DNA from: Telluribacter humicola
Lineage (GTDB): Bacteria; Bacteroidota; Bacteroidia; Cytophagales; Spirosomataceae
NCBI RefSeq assembly: GCF_017355935.1
Contig: NZ_JAFIQT010000004.1
Coordinates: 186,001-250,000, forward strand
Direction of reading: 5' to 3'
DNA length: 64,000 nt
Under the pieces are notes generated by a model. The model made no database searches, had not been told where the DNA came from, and saw nothing but the letters and a program-made list of their open reading frames with translations. Below are positions 18,109-25,063 of the stretch, piece by piece. Within the stretch, counting starts at the first letter, position 1; the number at the start of each line of letters is the position of its first letter. The position numbers and the translations under genes are program-made.

Positions 18109-19164
18109 CTAGTATATCATAAGCGATCCACTCCCAGCGCTTTCGGCGTAGTACAGCCTGAGCCGGATGATGTACTCACGTCCCTTAAGTAAGCGTGTAT
18201 GTAGCCGGGAATTAAAATTGGTGCCACTATCATCGTCCCCAGCCAGGTAAAGCTCTTCACCGTTGCTCTTTTCAAAGAGTACCATGACGGTATCCATCGT
18301 ACCAAAGGTCTCTATTTTATACCGTCTGGAAATAGTCGGTTTAAACACAAAGTTCCTTTGTTCTCCCGCCCCGATATTAAGTACTTCCGACTTTGCCAGC
18401 TTCAGCTCGATGTAGTCATTTTGGGTAAGCGGTGGATAAAACGTTTTGACAAACTCCTTGTCTTTAGCCGATAGTCCACCGGCAGGCCTAATACCATCTC
18501 TATACACAATCGGTTCTATGATGAGGCCGGGCCCAAAGGGATAGTGCATGACCGAGTTGGGATCGTGGGTAGAGCCTTCCACCTCCGCGACCAATAATTT
18601 CCGGATGATGTTGTGGTAGGTCGTCTCGCGGGACCAGTTGTTGGGTGGGGCAGCCAGTGCCGCATACACCGCCTCCTCATCCCAGACAATACCAGCAAAA
18701 GGATTCTGGTGTTCATGGGGAGCCCCTAGCGTATGCCCGATCTCGTGAAGTGCGGTATCCAGTTCATTGCTGATGTCCCAGCCAAAATTCATAGTACGTT
18801 CATTCGGCGAAGGAACCAGATCAATGACATCCCGCCCTACATACGACCACGAACCATCACCTCGTAGGAATCCTATCCGTATTTCGGCCTCATTCCGGTC
18901 GGTAGTTTCTTCAAACTCTAATCCAATACCCTGACTTTTCCAGATTTCAAAGGCCCTCCTTACTACATTCTGCTGAGCGTCTCCCCCTTTCCAGGTGGTA
19001 GGCGATCCATCGGCTGGCCCGTTGAAGAAGTAATACTTCAACTTTGTACCATTGACCCACTTCTTCCTTGACAAGACTATTAATCTGGCACGTACCCCGG
19101 AAATATCCAGTGGCAAAAGAGGTGGTGGTACGGTCACTAGTGTACAATAACGGGGCGTTTCCAT
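18109..19164 (-). CDS. Astacin-like (M12A) zinc metalloprotease
   Basis: 351 residues. The zinc site H140-E-I-G-H144-T-L-G-A-P-H150-E is the extended astacin/metzincin motif with catalytic E141, and V-M206-H-Y-P-F-G is the Met-turn. The domain covers about 30-240. The C-terminal 100 residues look like a beta-rich pre-peptidase domain (T-M-D-T-V-M-V-L-F-E, D-D-D-S-G-T-N-F-N-S), a fold common in secreted proteases. No clear signal peptide starts at ATG 19164, which is odd for this family; export may be non-classical or the true start lost. Alternative: a peptidase remaining in the cytoplasm. It stands alone between a terminator and the divergent TetR gene. Confidence 0.9.
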   Translation of the reverse strand: METPRYCTLVTVPPPLLPLDISGVRARLIVLSRKKWVNGTKLKYYFFNGPADGSPTTWKGGDAQQNVVRRAFEIWKSQGIGLEFEETTDRNEAEIRIGFLRGDGSWSYVGRDVIDLVPSPNERTMNFGWDISNELDTALHEIGHTLGAPHEHQNPFAGIVWDEEAVYAALAAPPNNWSRETTYHNIIRKLLVAEVEGSTHDPNSVMHYPFGPGLIIEPIVYRDGIRPAGGLSAKDKEFVKTFYPPLTQNDYIELKLAKSEVLNIGAGEQRNFVFKPTISRRYKIETFGTMDTVMVLFEKSNGEELYLAGDDDSGTNFNSRLHTRLLKGREYIIRLRLYYAESAGSGSLMIY

Positions 19165-19347
19165 GGTGTGATCTTAAGTATGCTGATGGATAGATGAGCT
19201 ACCTCAAGGTACTAATTAAATAGATGAAGAGAAGTACCACTTACTAAAATATACGGGTAGTTACATTCAATTCTAACTCCACACCTTCCCTTAGTATCTC
19301 GTAGAGTTAGTAGTAACCTCTAATTTTTTTAAGAGACAGTTAAAAGA

Positions 19348-19379
19348 TTTGCAATATTATACCAGTTGGTATACTTTTA
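19348..19379 (+). promoter_or_regulatory. TetR gene promoter with internal operator palindrome
   Basis: TTTG (19348-19351) and TACTTTTA (from 19372) sit about 20 nt apart, matching the Bacteroidota -33/-7 layout. Between and partly over them lies the perfect palindrome TATACCA-GT-TGGTATA (19358-19373). Binding of the encoded TetR protein here would block its own promoter. The same core recurs at 19998-20021. Confidence 0.65.
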
Positions 19380-19399
19380 CATCAGATATCGCAAAGATC

Positions 19400-19987
19400 A
19401 TGAGCAAGGCAGAACGTACACGGCAATTTATCATAGAGAAAACCGCACCCCTATTCAATACCAAAGGATATGCAGGTACCTCCATTGCGGATCTGACGGA
19501 TGCGACCGGTCTTACCAAAGGGAGTATCTATGGTAACTTTGAAAATAAAGACGAGGTAGCACTGGCTGCTTTTGATTATAATCTAGCCCAGGTTGTCAAA
19601 ATACTCAATGCTGAAATAGAAAAGCAGAGTACAGTCAAGGATAAGTTAATGGTATACGTACGGGTGTACGATAACTTCTTGAAATATCCTTTTCCACCAG
19701 GTGGTTGCCCTATTATGAACACAGCCATCGAAGCTGACGATACGCACCCGCTTCTGAAAAAAAAAGCCGCCGATGCCTTTTCCGCCTGGAAAATCAAGCT
19801 AACGAAACTGGTTAAAATGGGAATCGAAAATAAGGAGTTTCGGACGGAGGTGAACCCGGAGCAGGTAGCTTTAACCATTATAGCCATGATCGAGGGGGCG
19901 GTAATGATTACCAAGCTTACCGGTAAAACTAACTTCCGAAAGGCTATCCTGCAGTCGGCTGAAAAGCTGATAGAAGATCTAAAATAA
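19400..19987 (+). CDS. TetR/AcrR family transcriptional regulator
   Basis: 195 residues from ATG 19400 (MSKAERTRQFIIEKTAPLFN). A more upstream start at 19349 would run through the operator and is rejected. The N-terminal three-helix DNA-binding domain (about 3-60) has the standard T-S-I-A-D-L-T-D-A-T-G-L-T-K-G-S-I-Y-G-N-F motif. The remaining residues form the ligand-sensing dimer domain; CPIMNTAIEADD is typical of the TetR_C subgroup that often controls redox or efflux genes. Two palindromes with ATACCA-N2-TGGTAT flank the gene, one in its own promoter and one before the SDR stump just downstream, so it probably represses itself and that lost neighbour. The inducer is unknown. Confidence 0.92.
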   Translation: MSKAERTRQFIIEKTAPLFNTKGYAGTSIADLTDATGLTKGSIYGNFENKDEVALAAFDYNLAQVVKILNAEIEKQSTVKDKLMVYVRVYDNFLKYPFPPGGCPIMNTAIEADDTHPLLKKKAADAFSAWKIKLTKLVKMGIENKEFRTEVNPEQVALTIIAMIEGAVMITKLTGKTNFRKAILQSAEKLIEDLK

Positions 19988-19997
19988 TTTTTATCTT

Positions 19998-20021
19998 ATA
20001 ATATACCAAATGGTATATTAT
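19998..20021 (+). promoter_or_regulatory. Second TetR operator, upstream of the SDR remnant
   Basis: A perfect palindrome with 11-bp arms, ATAATATACCA-AA-TGGTATATTAT, shares the core ATACCA-N2-TGGTAT with the site in the TetR promoter. A -7-like TACATTTT follows at 20024. It would have controlled the SDR gene whose stump starts at 20058. Confidence 0.65.
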
Positions 20022-20057
20022 GCTACATTTTATTCTTCCACTAATATAGAATACACA

Positions 20058-20132
20058 ATGAAAACATCAGGAAATACAGTGCTGATTACGGGCGTGTATA
20101 TTAGTATAGGCTTATGTAAATATTTGCAGTAG
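20058..20132 (+). pseudogene. Stump of a short-chain dehydrogenase gene
   Basis: ATG at 20058 opens MKTSGNTVLITGVYISIGLC, which reads as the beginning of an SDR: M-K-x-S-G-N-T-V-L-I-T-G followed by a damaged T-G-x-x-x-G-I-G motif (here I-T-G-V-Y-I-S-I-G-L). It stops after 24 codons (TAG at 20130) and the rest of the gene is missing; the next gene begins at 20257. The TetR operator in front is intact. TetR-SDR pairs are common in this phylum, so the likely history is deletion of the SDR body. Confidence 0.6.
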
Positions 20133-20256
20133 AAATAACGCCATTAAGAGTACCTGGAGCTAAAGTAGACTTTGGGTAGTTACCATGACCCGCTTATACA
20201 AACAGCAACAAATTCGATTTTAATTAAACAAACACCCTTAGTGAAAAGGGAAGTGT

Positions 20257-21507
20257 ATGAAAAGAGTAGTAATCACGGGGTTAGGTGCCATTACCCCTTT
20301 AGGCAATACGGTAGACGAGTTCTGGCAGAATGTAATAGCCGGGAGGAGTAGCGCCGCTCCCCTCACCAAATTTGACACCAGCAAATTCAAAACCAGGTTT
20401 GGTTGCGAAGTGAAGGACTTTAGGGCGGAGGACTACCTGGAAAAGAAGGAGATAAAGAAGTACGACCTGTTTACCCAGTATGCCATTGCGGCCAGTGACC
20501 AGGCCATCCGGGATGCAGGATTAGACTTTGAGCAAATGGCAAAGGCCGAACGCTACGATGTAGGTGTCATATGGGGGACCGGAAACGGTGGTATAGGTAC
20601 CTTCGAAGAGCAGTTACGGGAGTTTCATGCCGGCGATGGTACACCTCGTTTTAACCCATACTTTATACCCAGGATGATTGTGGATATTGCCGCCGGAGTT
20701 ATTTCTATTCGACACGGATTGTATGGTCCTAACTACTGTACGGTGTCAGCCTGTGCCTCCTCCAATACAGCCATTATTAACGCTTTTGATACCATCCGGA
20801 TGGGAAAAGCGACAATCATGGTGGCCGGTGGCAGCGAAGCAGCCATTACGGAGGCTTCGGTTGGTGGCTTCGGGGCAGCCCAGGCACTATCCAAACGGAA
20901 CGAGGCACCGGAAAAAGCTTCCCGCCCCTTTGACCGGGACCGGGATGGTTTCGTCATGGGAGAAGGTGCAGGTGCCCTGATCCTGGAAGAGTGGGAACAT
21001 GCCGTCAAGCGTGGCGCCCCTATCTATGCCGAAATGGTGGGCGGTGGAATGGCCGGGGATGCGTACCATCTGACGGGTACTTCACCCGATGGGTTAGGTG
21101 CTACACTAGGCATGAATAGGGCGCTCGCAGATGCTAATTTAAGCCCTGAATCCATTGACTATGTTAATGCGCATGCTACCTCAACGGGCATCGGAGATTT
21201 AAGTGAACTCAAAGGCATAAAAAATGTATTTCAGGAGCATCCTGTTGCCATAAGTGCTACTAAATCCATGACGGGACACCTGCTGGGGGCCGCCGGAGCC
21301 GTGGAAAGTATCATCAGCATACTGGCCGTAAAGCACGATATAATACCCGCAACAATCAATGTAGAGAATGTAGATCCGGAGATACCAGCCAGATTGAACC
21401 TGGTTCTGAATCAGTCCCTACATAAGCCATTGCAGTATGTACTTAATAATACATTTGGGTTTGGTGGGCATACGGCAACTTCCATCTTCAAGAAGTACTC
21501 CGAATAA
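20257..21507 (+). CDS. fabF: Beta-ketoacyl-ACP synthase II-like condensing enzyme (FabF family)
   Basis: 416 residues, full FabF length. It condenses malonyl-ACP with acyl-ACP in chain elongation. The catalytic set is complete: C166 in V-S-A-C-A-S-S-N, H306 in N-A-H-A-T-S-T, K336 and H341 in K-S-M-T-G-H-L-L-G-A-A-G. The C-terminal G-F-G-G-H and the P-F-D-R-D-R-D-G-F motif are also typical. A purine-rich GAAAAGGGAAG precedes ATG 20257. No acyl carrier protein or other fab gene is adjacent, so this is likely an accessory copy with a special role next to the TetR/SDR locus rather than the housekeeping gene. The symbol reflects family, not proven function. Confidence 0.93.
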   Translation: MKRVVITGLGAITPLGNTVDEFWQNVIAGRSSAAPLTKFDTSKFKTRFGCEVKDFRAEDYLEKKEIKKYDLFTQYAIAASDQAIRDAGLDFEQMAKAERYDVGVIWGTGNGGIGTFEEQLREFHAGDGTPRFNPYFIPRMIVDIAAGVISIRHGLYGPNYCTVSACASSNTAIINAFDTIRMGKATIMVAGGSEAAITEASVGGFGAAQALSKRNEAPEKASRPFDRDRDGFVMGEGAGALILEEWEHAVKRGAPIYAEMVGGGMAGDAYHLTGTSPDGLGATLGMNRALADANLSPESIDYVNAHATSTGIGDLSELKGIKNVFQEHPVAISATKSMTGHLLGAAGAVESIISILAVKHDIIPATINVENVDPEIPARLNLVLNQSLHKPLQYVLNNTFGFGGHTATSIFKKYSE

Positions 21508-21543
21508 AGCTTACTCTAAGGAATGTACCTGAGCAGAGAGTAC

Positions 21544-21579
21544 GATGCAGCCTCTACCCTAATCGGTAGAGGCTGCATC
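21544..21579 (+). terminator. Hairpin terminator after the FabF-like gene
   Basis: A perfect 15-bp stem (21544-21558 with 21565-21579; arm GATGCAGCCTCTACC), 6-nt loop, 36 nt after the stop codon. The following U-tract is weak (ATATCATG). Confidence 0.65.
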
Positions 21580-21749
21580 ATATCATGAAGTTCTGAGAGT
21601 CAGGACCCATTGATAGTTGGTAATGCAATTATAAACTACTTCTTTCAATGCATAGCGCTACTATTGTATAGGTGGCTTCATTTTTCAAAGGTACGGACCT
21701 ACTATTCCTCATGGATTTTCTAAATTAGCAGCGGAGTCTACTTATCCGT

Positions 21750-22631
21750 ATGCAAAAAGATAACATACCTTTGATCGAGCTGGCCAGTCTGTGTGATATA
21801 GGCCAGACGGAGGTATTAGTACACCGCTTTGGTGAGTACCTGCAGCTGCACCATAAAAATCTAAGACCGCCCCACCGACATAGCTTTTACCACCTTGTTT
21901 TCTTTACAGAGGGGGCAGGTTCCCACATCATTGATTTTGAAAATTTTATTGTCCACCCTTTTCAGGTCTACTTCATGATTCCGGGGCAGGTACACTCCTG
22001 GAACTTTCAGGATCAGGTGGATGGATACGTTGTTAATTTTACGGATGCATTCTTTCACTCCTTTCTGCATCGACCAGATTATCTGGAAACATTCTCTTTT
22101 TTCAGCGGTATAGCCAAGGAGGGCGTAGTCAATCTGACTGCGGAGGAAGGGGTGCAGATAAAAGTCAGCTTAGAGAAGGCGTTAGAACAGTATCTGGGCG
22201 AGCTGCCTTTGAAGTGGGATATGATCCGTGTTCTACTGCTTGAAGTATTCCTGCTGATTGACCAGAAAAAGACCCATTCGCTAACACAGTCTGTCCCCCA
22301 CCACAACTTTATCTTGCTCAAAAACTACCAGAAGCTCATCGATAAAAACTACCTGACGTTACGCCGTCCTGGCGAATATGCTGACTTACTACATATTACC
22401 CCCAGCCACCTGAATGCTATTTGCCAGGAGCAGACGGGTATGTCAGCCGGGGAGTTGATTCGCCACAGAATACTACTGGAAGCCAAACGGATGCTGGTCA
22501 ATCTGGACCTGAGCGTTACGCAGGTAGGGTACCTGCTCAATTTTAGTGATAACTCCTATTTTACCAAATTCTTCAAAAAGCAGGTGGGGCTTACACCGGA
22601 GGATTTCCGCCGGGCAAACAGCCGGTCCTGA
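21750..22631 (+). CDS. AraC family transcriptional regulator
   Basis: 293 residues. The N-terminal half is a cupin-like sensor domain (H-R-H-S-F-Y-H-L-V-F-F-T-E-G-A-G-S-H, then V-H-P-F-Q-V-Y-F-M-I-P-G-Q-V-H-S-W). The C-terminal 100 residues carry the double helix-turn-helix: Y-A-D-L-L-H-I-T-P-S-H-L-N-A-I-C and V-G-Y-L-L-N-F-S-D-N-S-Y-F-T-K-F-F-K-K, ending with the G-L-T-P-E-D-F-R-R signature. Its target is unknown; the DUF983 gene follows at 109 nt on the same strand. ATG 21750 directly follows ATCCGT with no Shine-Dalgarno sequence. Confidence 0.92.
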   Translation: MQKDNIPLIELASLCDIGQTEVLVHRFGEYLQLHHKNLRPPHRHSFYHLVFFTEGAGSHIIDFENFIVHPFQVYFMIPGQVHSWNFQDQVDGYVVNFTDAFFHSFLHRPDYLETFSFFSGIAKEGVVNLTAEEGVQIKVSLEKALEQYLGELPLKWDMIRVLLLEVFLLIDQKKTHSLTQSVPHHNFILLKNYQKLIDKNYLTLRRPGEYADLLHITPSHLNAICQEQTGMSAGELIRHRILLEAKRMLVNLDLSVTQVGYLLNFSDNSYFTKFFKKQVGLTPEDFRRANSRS

Positions 22632-22739
22632 CCCATTTAAAATCTACAATTAGTACCACAAAACCATCAATGGCTACCCTGGTCAGGCAGGCTCCTGGAT
22701 ATACCTTTGCTTTATAGTTAACCATAACCAAGCATAGTC

Positions 22740-23162
22740 ATGTCCTGGAAAGAATCAACCAGTTACAGTATAGTCAACCTTAAGTGCCCACGGTGTCACG
22801 AAGGAGATATGTTTCCCACCTCTATTCTAGCCAAGCCTTCGAAATTTAGTAAGATGAATGCAGCGTGTGCCTGCTGCGGACAGAACTTTGAGCCTGAACC
22901 CGGCTACTACTGGGGAGCTATGTATATAAGCTATGCCATCAATACAGCCCTGTTTGTTACCGTATGGGTTGCACTAGGATTCGTTGTTGAACAGGTTACT
23001 GTTACCATGATAGTCGTCAGCCTATTACTCATCACTGTCTTTTTTCTACCCTACATCTTCAGGCTATCACGTGCCGCATGGATTGCCATATTTATTCGGT
23101 ACGAAGGCCCCTGCAACCTCATCCAGAAAAAGCAAAAGCTGGTTATTCAACCGCTACGATAG
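22740..23162 (+). CDS. DUF983 membrane protein
   Basis: 140 residues. An N-terminal zinc-ribbon-like region with C-P-R-C-H-E-G-D and C-A-C-C-G-Q-N-F (two Cys pairs) is followed by Y-Y-W-G-A-M-Y-I-S-Y and two membrane segments (about 65-85 and 90-112). This order is diagnostic for DUF983, a small membrane family of unknown function common in Bacteroidota and alphaproteobacteria. It follows the AraC regulator on the same strand. The Cys pairs suggest metal binding (inference). Confidence 0.88.
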   Translation: MSWKESTSYSIVNLKCPRCHEGDMFPTSILAKPSKFSKMNAACACCGQNFEPEPGYYWGAMYISYAINTALFVTVWVALGFVVEQVTVTMIVVSLLLITVFFLPYIFRLSRAAWIAIFIRYEGPCNLIQKKQKLVIQPLR

Positions 23163-23255
23163 CTGCATTAAGTTTGTCACCTAACGGATAGGTATATACT
23201 TAAACGCTAAACAGCCTAGACAGTTGCTTGGTATTCCATAGTTTATGAACGTGGT

Positions 23256-23687
23256 CTATACCCTACTTTTAGGAAAGAAAAAATGAGGTTGCACCTGTTT
23301 AGGTGTATTTATTATTAAGCTTAGGGTACCTACCAATTCAGATATTGAATCTGGCTTTACCACATAGCCGGTCGAGCCCAGGTTCATGGTATCCTTTACA
23401 TCCTTTTCGTTGGATGAAGTGGAAAAAACGATAACGGGCACTTTCTGAAGTCTTTCAATATTTTTGAGATGAGCCAGGCACTGCTTTCCATCCATACCAG
23501 GCATATTTAAATCGAGAAAGATAAAGTCAGGGGTAAAACCAGGATCATTACGTAGTTTTTCTACTGCTCCGGTACCACTGCTTAGGGTTACACAATTTAG
23601 GAATGGATTGAGCCTGATCATGGCTATTGTAAAAATCTCGTGCTCTTCGGTGTCATCATCAATAAGTAGGCAAGTACGATTCCTCAT
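23256..23687 (-). CDS. Single-domain response regulator (CheY-like)
   Basis: 143 residues from ATG 23687, chosen because the receiver domain begins directly (MRNRTCLLIDDD); the upstream extension to 23798 is hydrophobic and unlikely. Acidic pocket D10-D11-D12, phospho-acceptor D59 in F-L-D-L-N-M-P-G-M-D-G, the S/T switch at F-S-T-S and K111 in V-V-K-P. No output domain is present, so it probably signals by protein interaction, as the small regulators related to Rcp1 do. No histidine kinase lies nearby; the partner must be elsewhere. A purine run AAAAGAAAAAG precedes the start. Confidence 0.9.
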   Translation of the reverse strand: MRNRTCLLIDDDTEEHEIFTIAMIRLNPFLNCVTLSSGTGAVEKLRNDPGFTPDFIFLDLNMPGMDGKQCLAHLKNIERLQKVPVIVFSTSSNEKDVKDTMNLGSTGYVVKPDSISELVGTLSLIINTPKQVQPHFFFPKSRV

Positions 23688-23971
23688 GCTTTTTCTTTTA
23701 ATGTTTGGATATATATCAGCAAAAGTAACCGATATAAATAAATTACTAACTATTTTGTAGTAAATAGTTGTAAGCAATAAAGAAAAAGCCTGAGACAATA
23801 GTCACCTCAGCTTCAAAAGTTTATAGAAGAACCTGTTATTTTGATGTATATACGCAGATTAAATTAAAGAAGCATTTAAGTAAATAAAAAACGATAAAAA
23901 TATTAATAGATATTTTTTAAAATACACTAGTTAGGTCCTATAAAAAAGGCAGCTAATATTTAATGTAAAAA

Positions 23972-24002
23972 GTAGAGCAGGGATTGGCCCCCCCTGCTCT
24001 AC
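23972..24002 (-). terminator. Terminator of the DUF4142 gene
   Basis: An 11-bp stem (23972-23982 with 23992-24002; arm GTAGAGCAGGG) with a 9-nt loop. On the minus strand it is followed by TTTTTACATT. It lies 16 nt past the DUF4142 stop codon. Confidence 0.75.
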
Positions 24003-24018
24003 CCTACTACCTACTTTA

Positions 24019-24573
24019 CTACTGGTTAGCAGTAGTAGTTGGTGTTGCTGGCATATTTGTACTGTCTCTCAACACCTGAGCTCCCTGCAAATGCATCTGC
24101 AGTGCCGGCAGTTTACCGGATGCCCAGTTCTTCAATTCCATATCTCCTCCCTGATTGGCTTCTGTCTGGAACAGATCAATGGTCTGCTGGTGAGAAGCAA
24201 CCATCATTTTGGCGTACATCATATCAAATGCCTGACCTGTAATGGCATTCAAGCTGTCGTACTTCTGTCTTTTCTCGGTACTAAGAGTCGTTGGCAATGT
24301 GATATTTTTGGGACCGGCAATAGCTATCAACTCCTCGGTCGCCTTCGTATGATCCGTAATCATCATTTGACCATAAGTCTTCACATCCTGTCTGGCGCCT
24401 TTTGTCTGTGCCAGCTTACCTGCCTCTATTTCAAATAAATTAGCGTCTGTAGCCAGTACAGCAAAATTTCTATCCGCTTCTGGTACGGTAACAACTTCAT
24501 CGTCATTATTATCACATGAAGCGGCAAATAGTAAACCCAAAAGTAAGAAAACACTTAGCTTTAATTTTTTCAT
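24019..24573 (-). CDS. DUF4142 lipoprotein
   Basis: 184 residues. Signal peptide with lipobox F-A-A-S-C20. The rest is a helical domain of DUF4142 type (ferritin-like bundle): EADRNFAVLATDANLFEIEAG, V-K-T-Y-G-Q-M-M-I-T-D-H-T-K-A and Y-A-K-M-M-V-A-S-H-Q-Q-T-I-D-L-F. The M...D-H and S-H-Q positions are those conserved in the family, where metal binding has been suggested. Periplasm-facing lipoprotein of unknown role. It appears monocistronic, with a terminator directly after. Confidence 0.9.
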   Translation of the reverse strand: MKKLKLSVFLLLGLLFAASCDNNDDEVVTVPEADRNFAVLATDANLFEIEAGKLAQTKGARQDVKTYGQMMITDHTKATEELIAIAGPKNITLPTTLSTEKRQKYDSLNAITGQAFDMMYAKMMVASHQQTIDLFQTEANQGGDMELKNWASGKLPALQMHLQGAQVLRDSTNMPATPTTTANQ

Positions 24574-24978
24574 AACCTGTTGATCATAAATACGTGAATG
24601 AAGGTTACATACTAAATAAGTATACCTAATTTACTCATTTTGAACCAGCCAGTTGAATAGTTAAAGTCTTACTCAAAATAGTAATATAAATATCATATAA
24701 TAACTGAGTTGAGTATAAATTTTGAAGTTTGGAATGGCAAGAAAATAGTGATGGGAAAAGTAAAACTGTTGAATTCCTTCATCATAAATAGAAGGTACCC
24801 TAAGTGGCATACGTGTTTTTTTAACTGTTTTAACCAGCATTATTAAGACAGTTGCTGTAGCACCTCTTGTTTAAGTATGGTAGTTTATTTAAATATTCAT
24901 AAGGAAGCTTTAAATAAGGACTTTATATAGAGGAGCAATTATGAAAATTAGTATTGTGAGATAGCTAAGCATATAAAC
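24574..24978. other. Intergenic stretch, mostly A/T-rich
   Basis: About 400 bp between DUF4142 and the LruC terminator with no convincing gene. At 24804-24823 it contains GTGGCATACGTGTTTTTTTA, which resembles an origin iteron (see findings), 6 kb from the array. Otherwise nothing recognised. Confidence 0.45.
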
Positions 24979-25014
24979 AACAAAGCCCAACAAAAAGGTT
25001 GGGCTTTGTTGTAG
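24979..25014 (-). terminator. Terminator of the LruC-domain gene
   Basis: A perfect 15-bp stem (24979-24993 with 25000-25014; arm ACAACAAAGCCCAAC) with a 6-nt loop, 49 nt past the stop. It is A/T-rich at the foot; downstream on the minus strand comes TTATATGC. Confidence 0.75.
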
Positions 25015-25063
25015 TAACAAGTCAGACTCTTCCCTCCAATGATATTAAAGGCAGATACTATCT

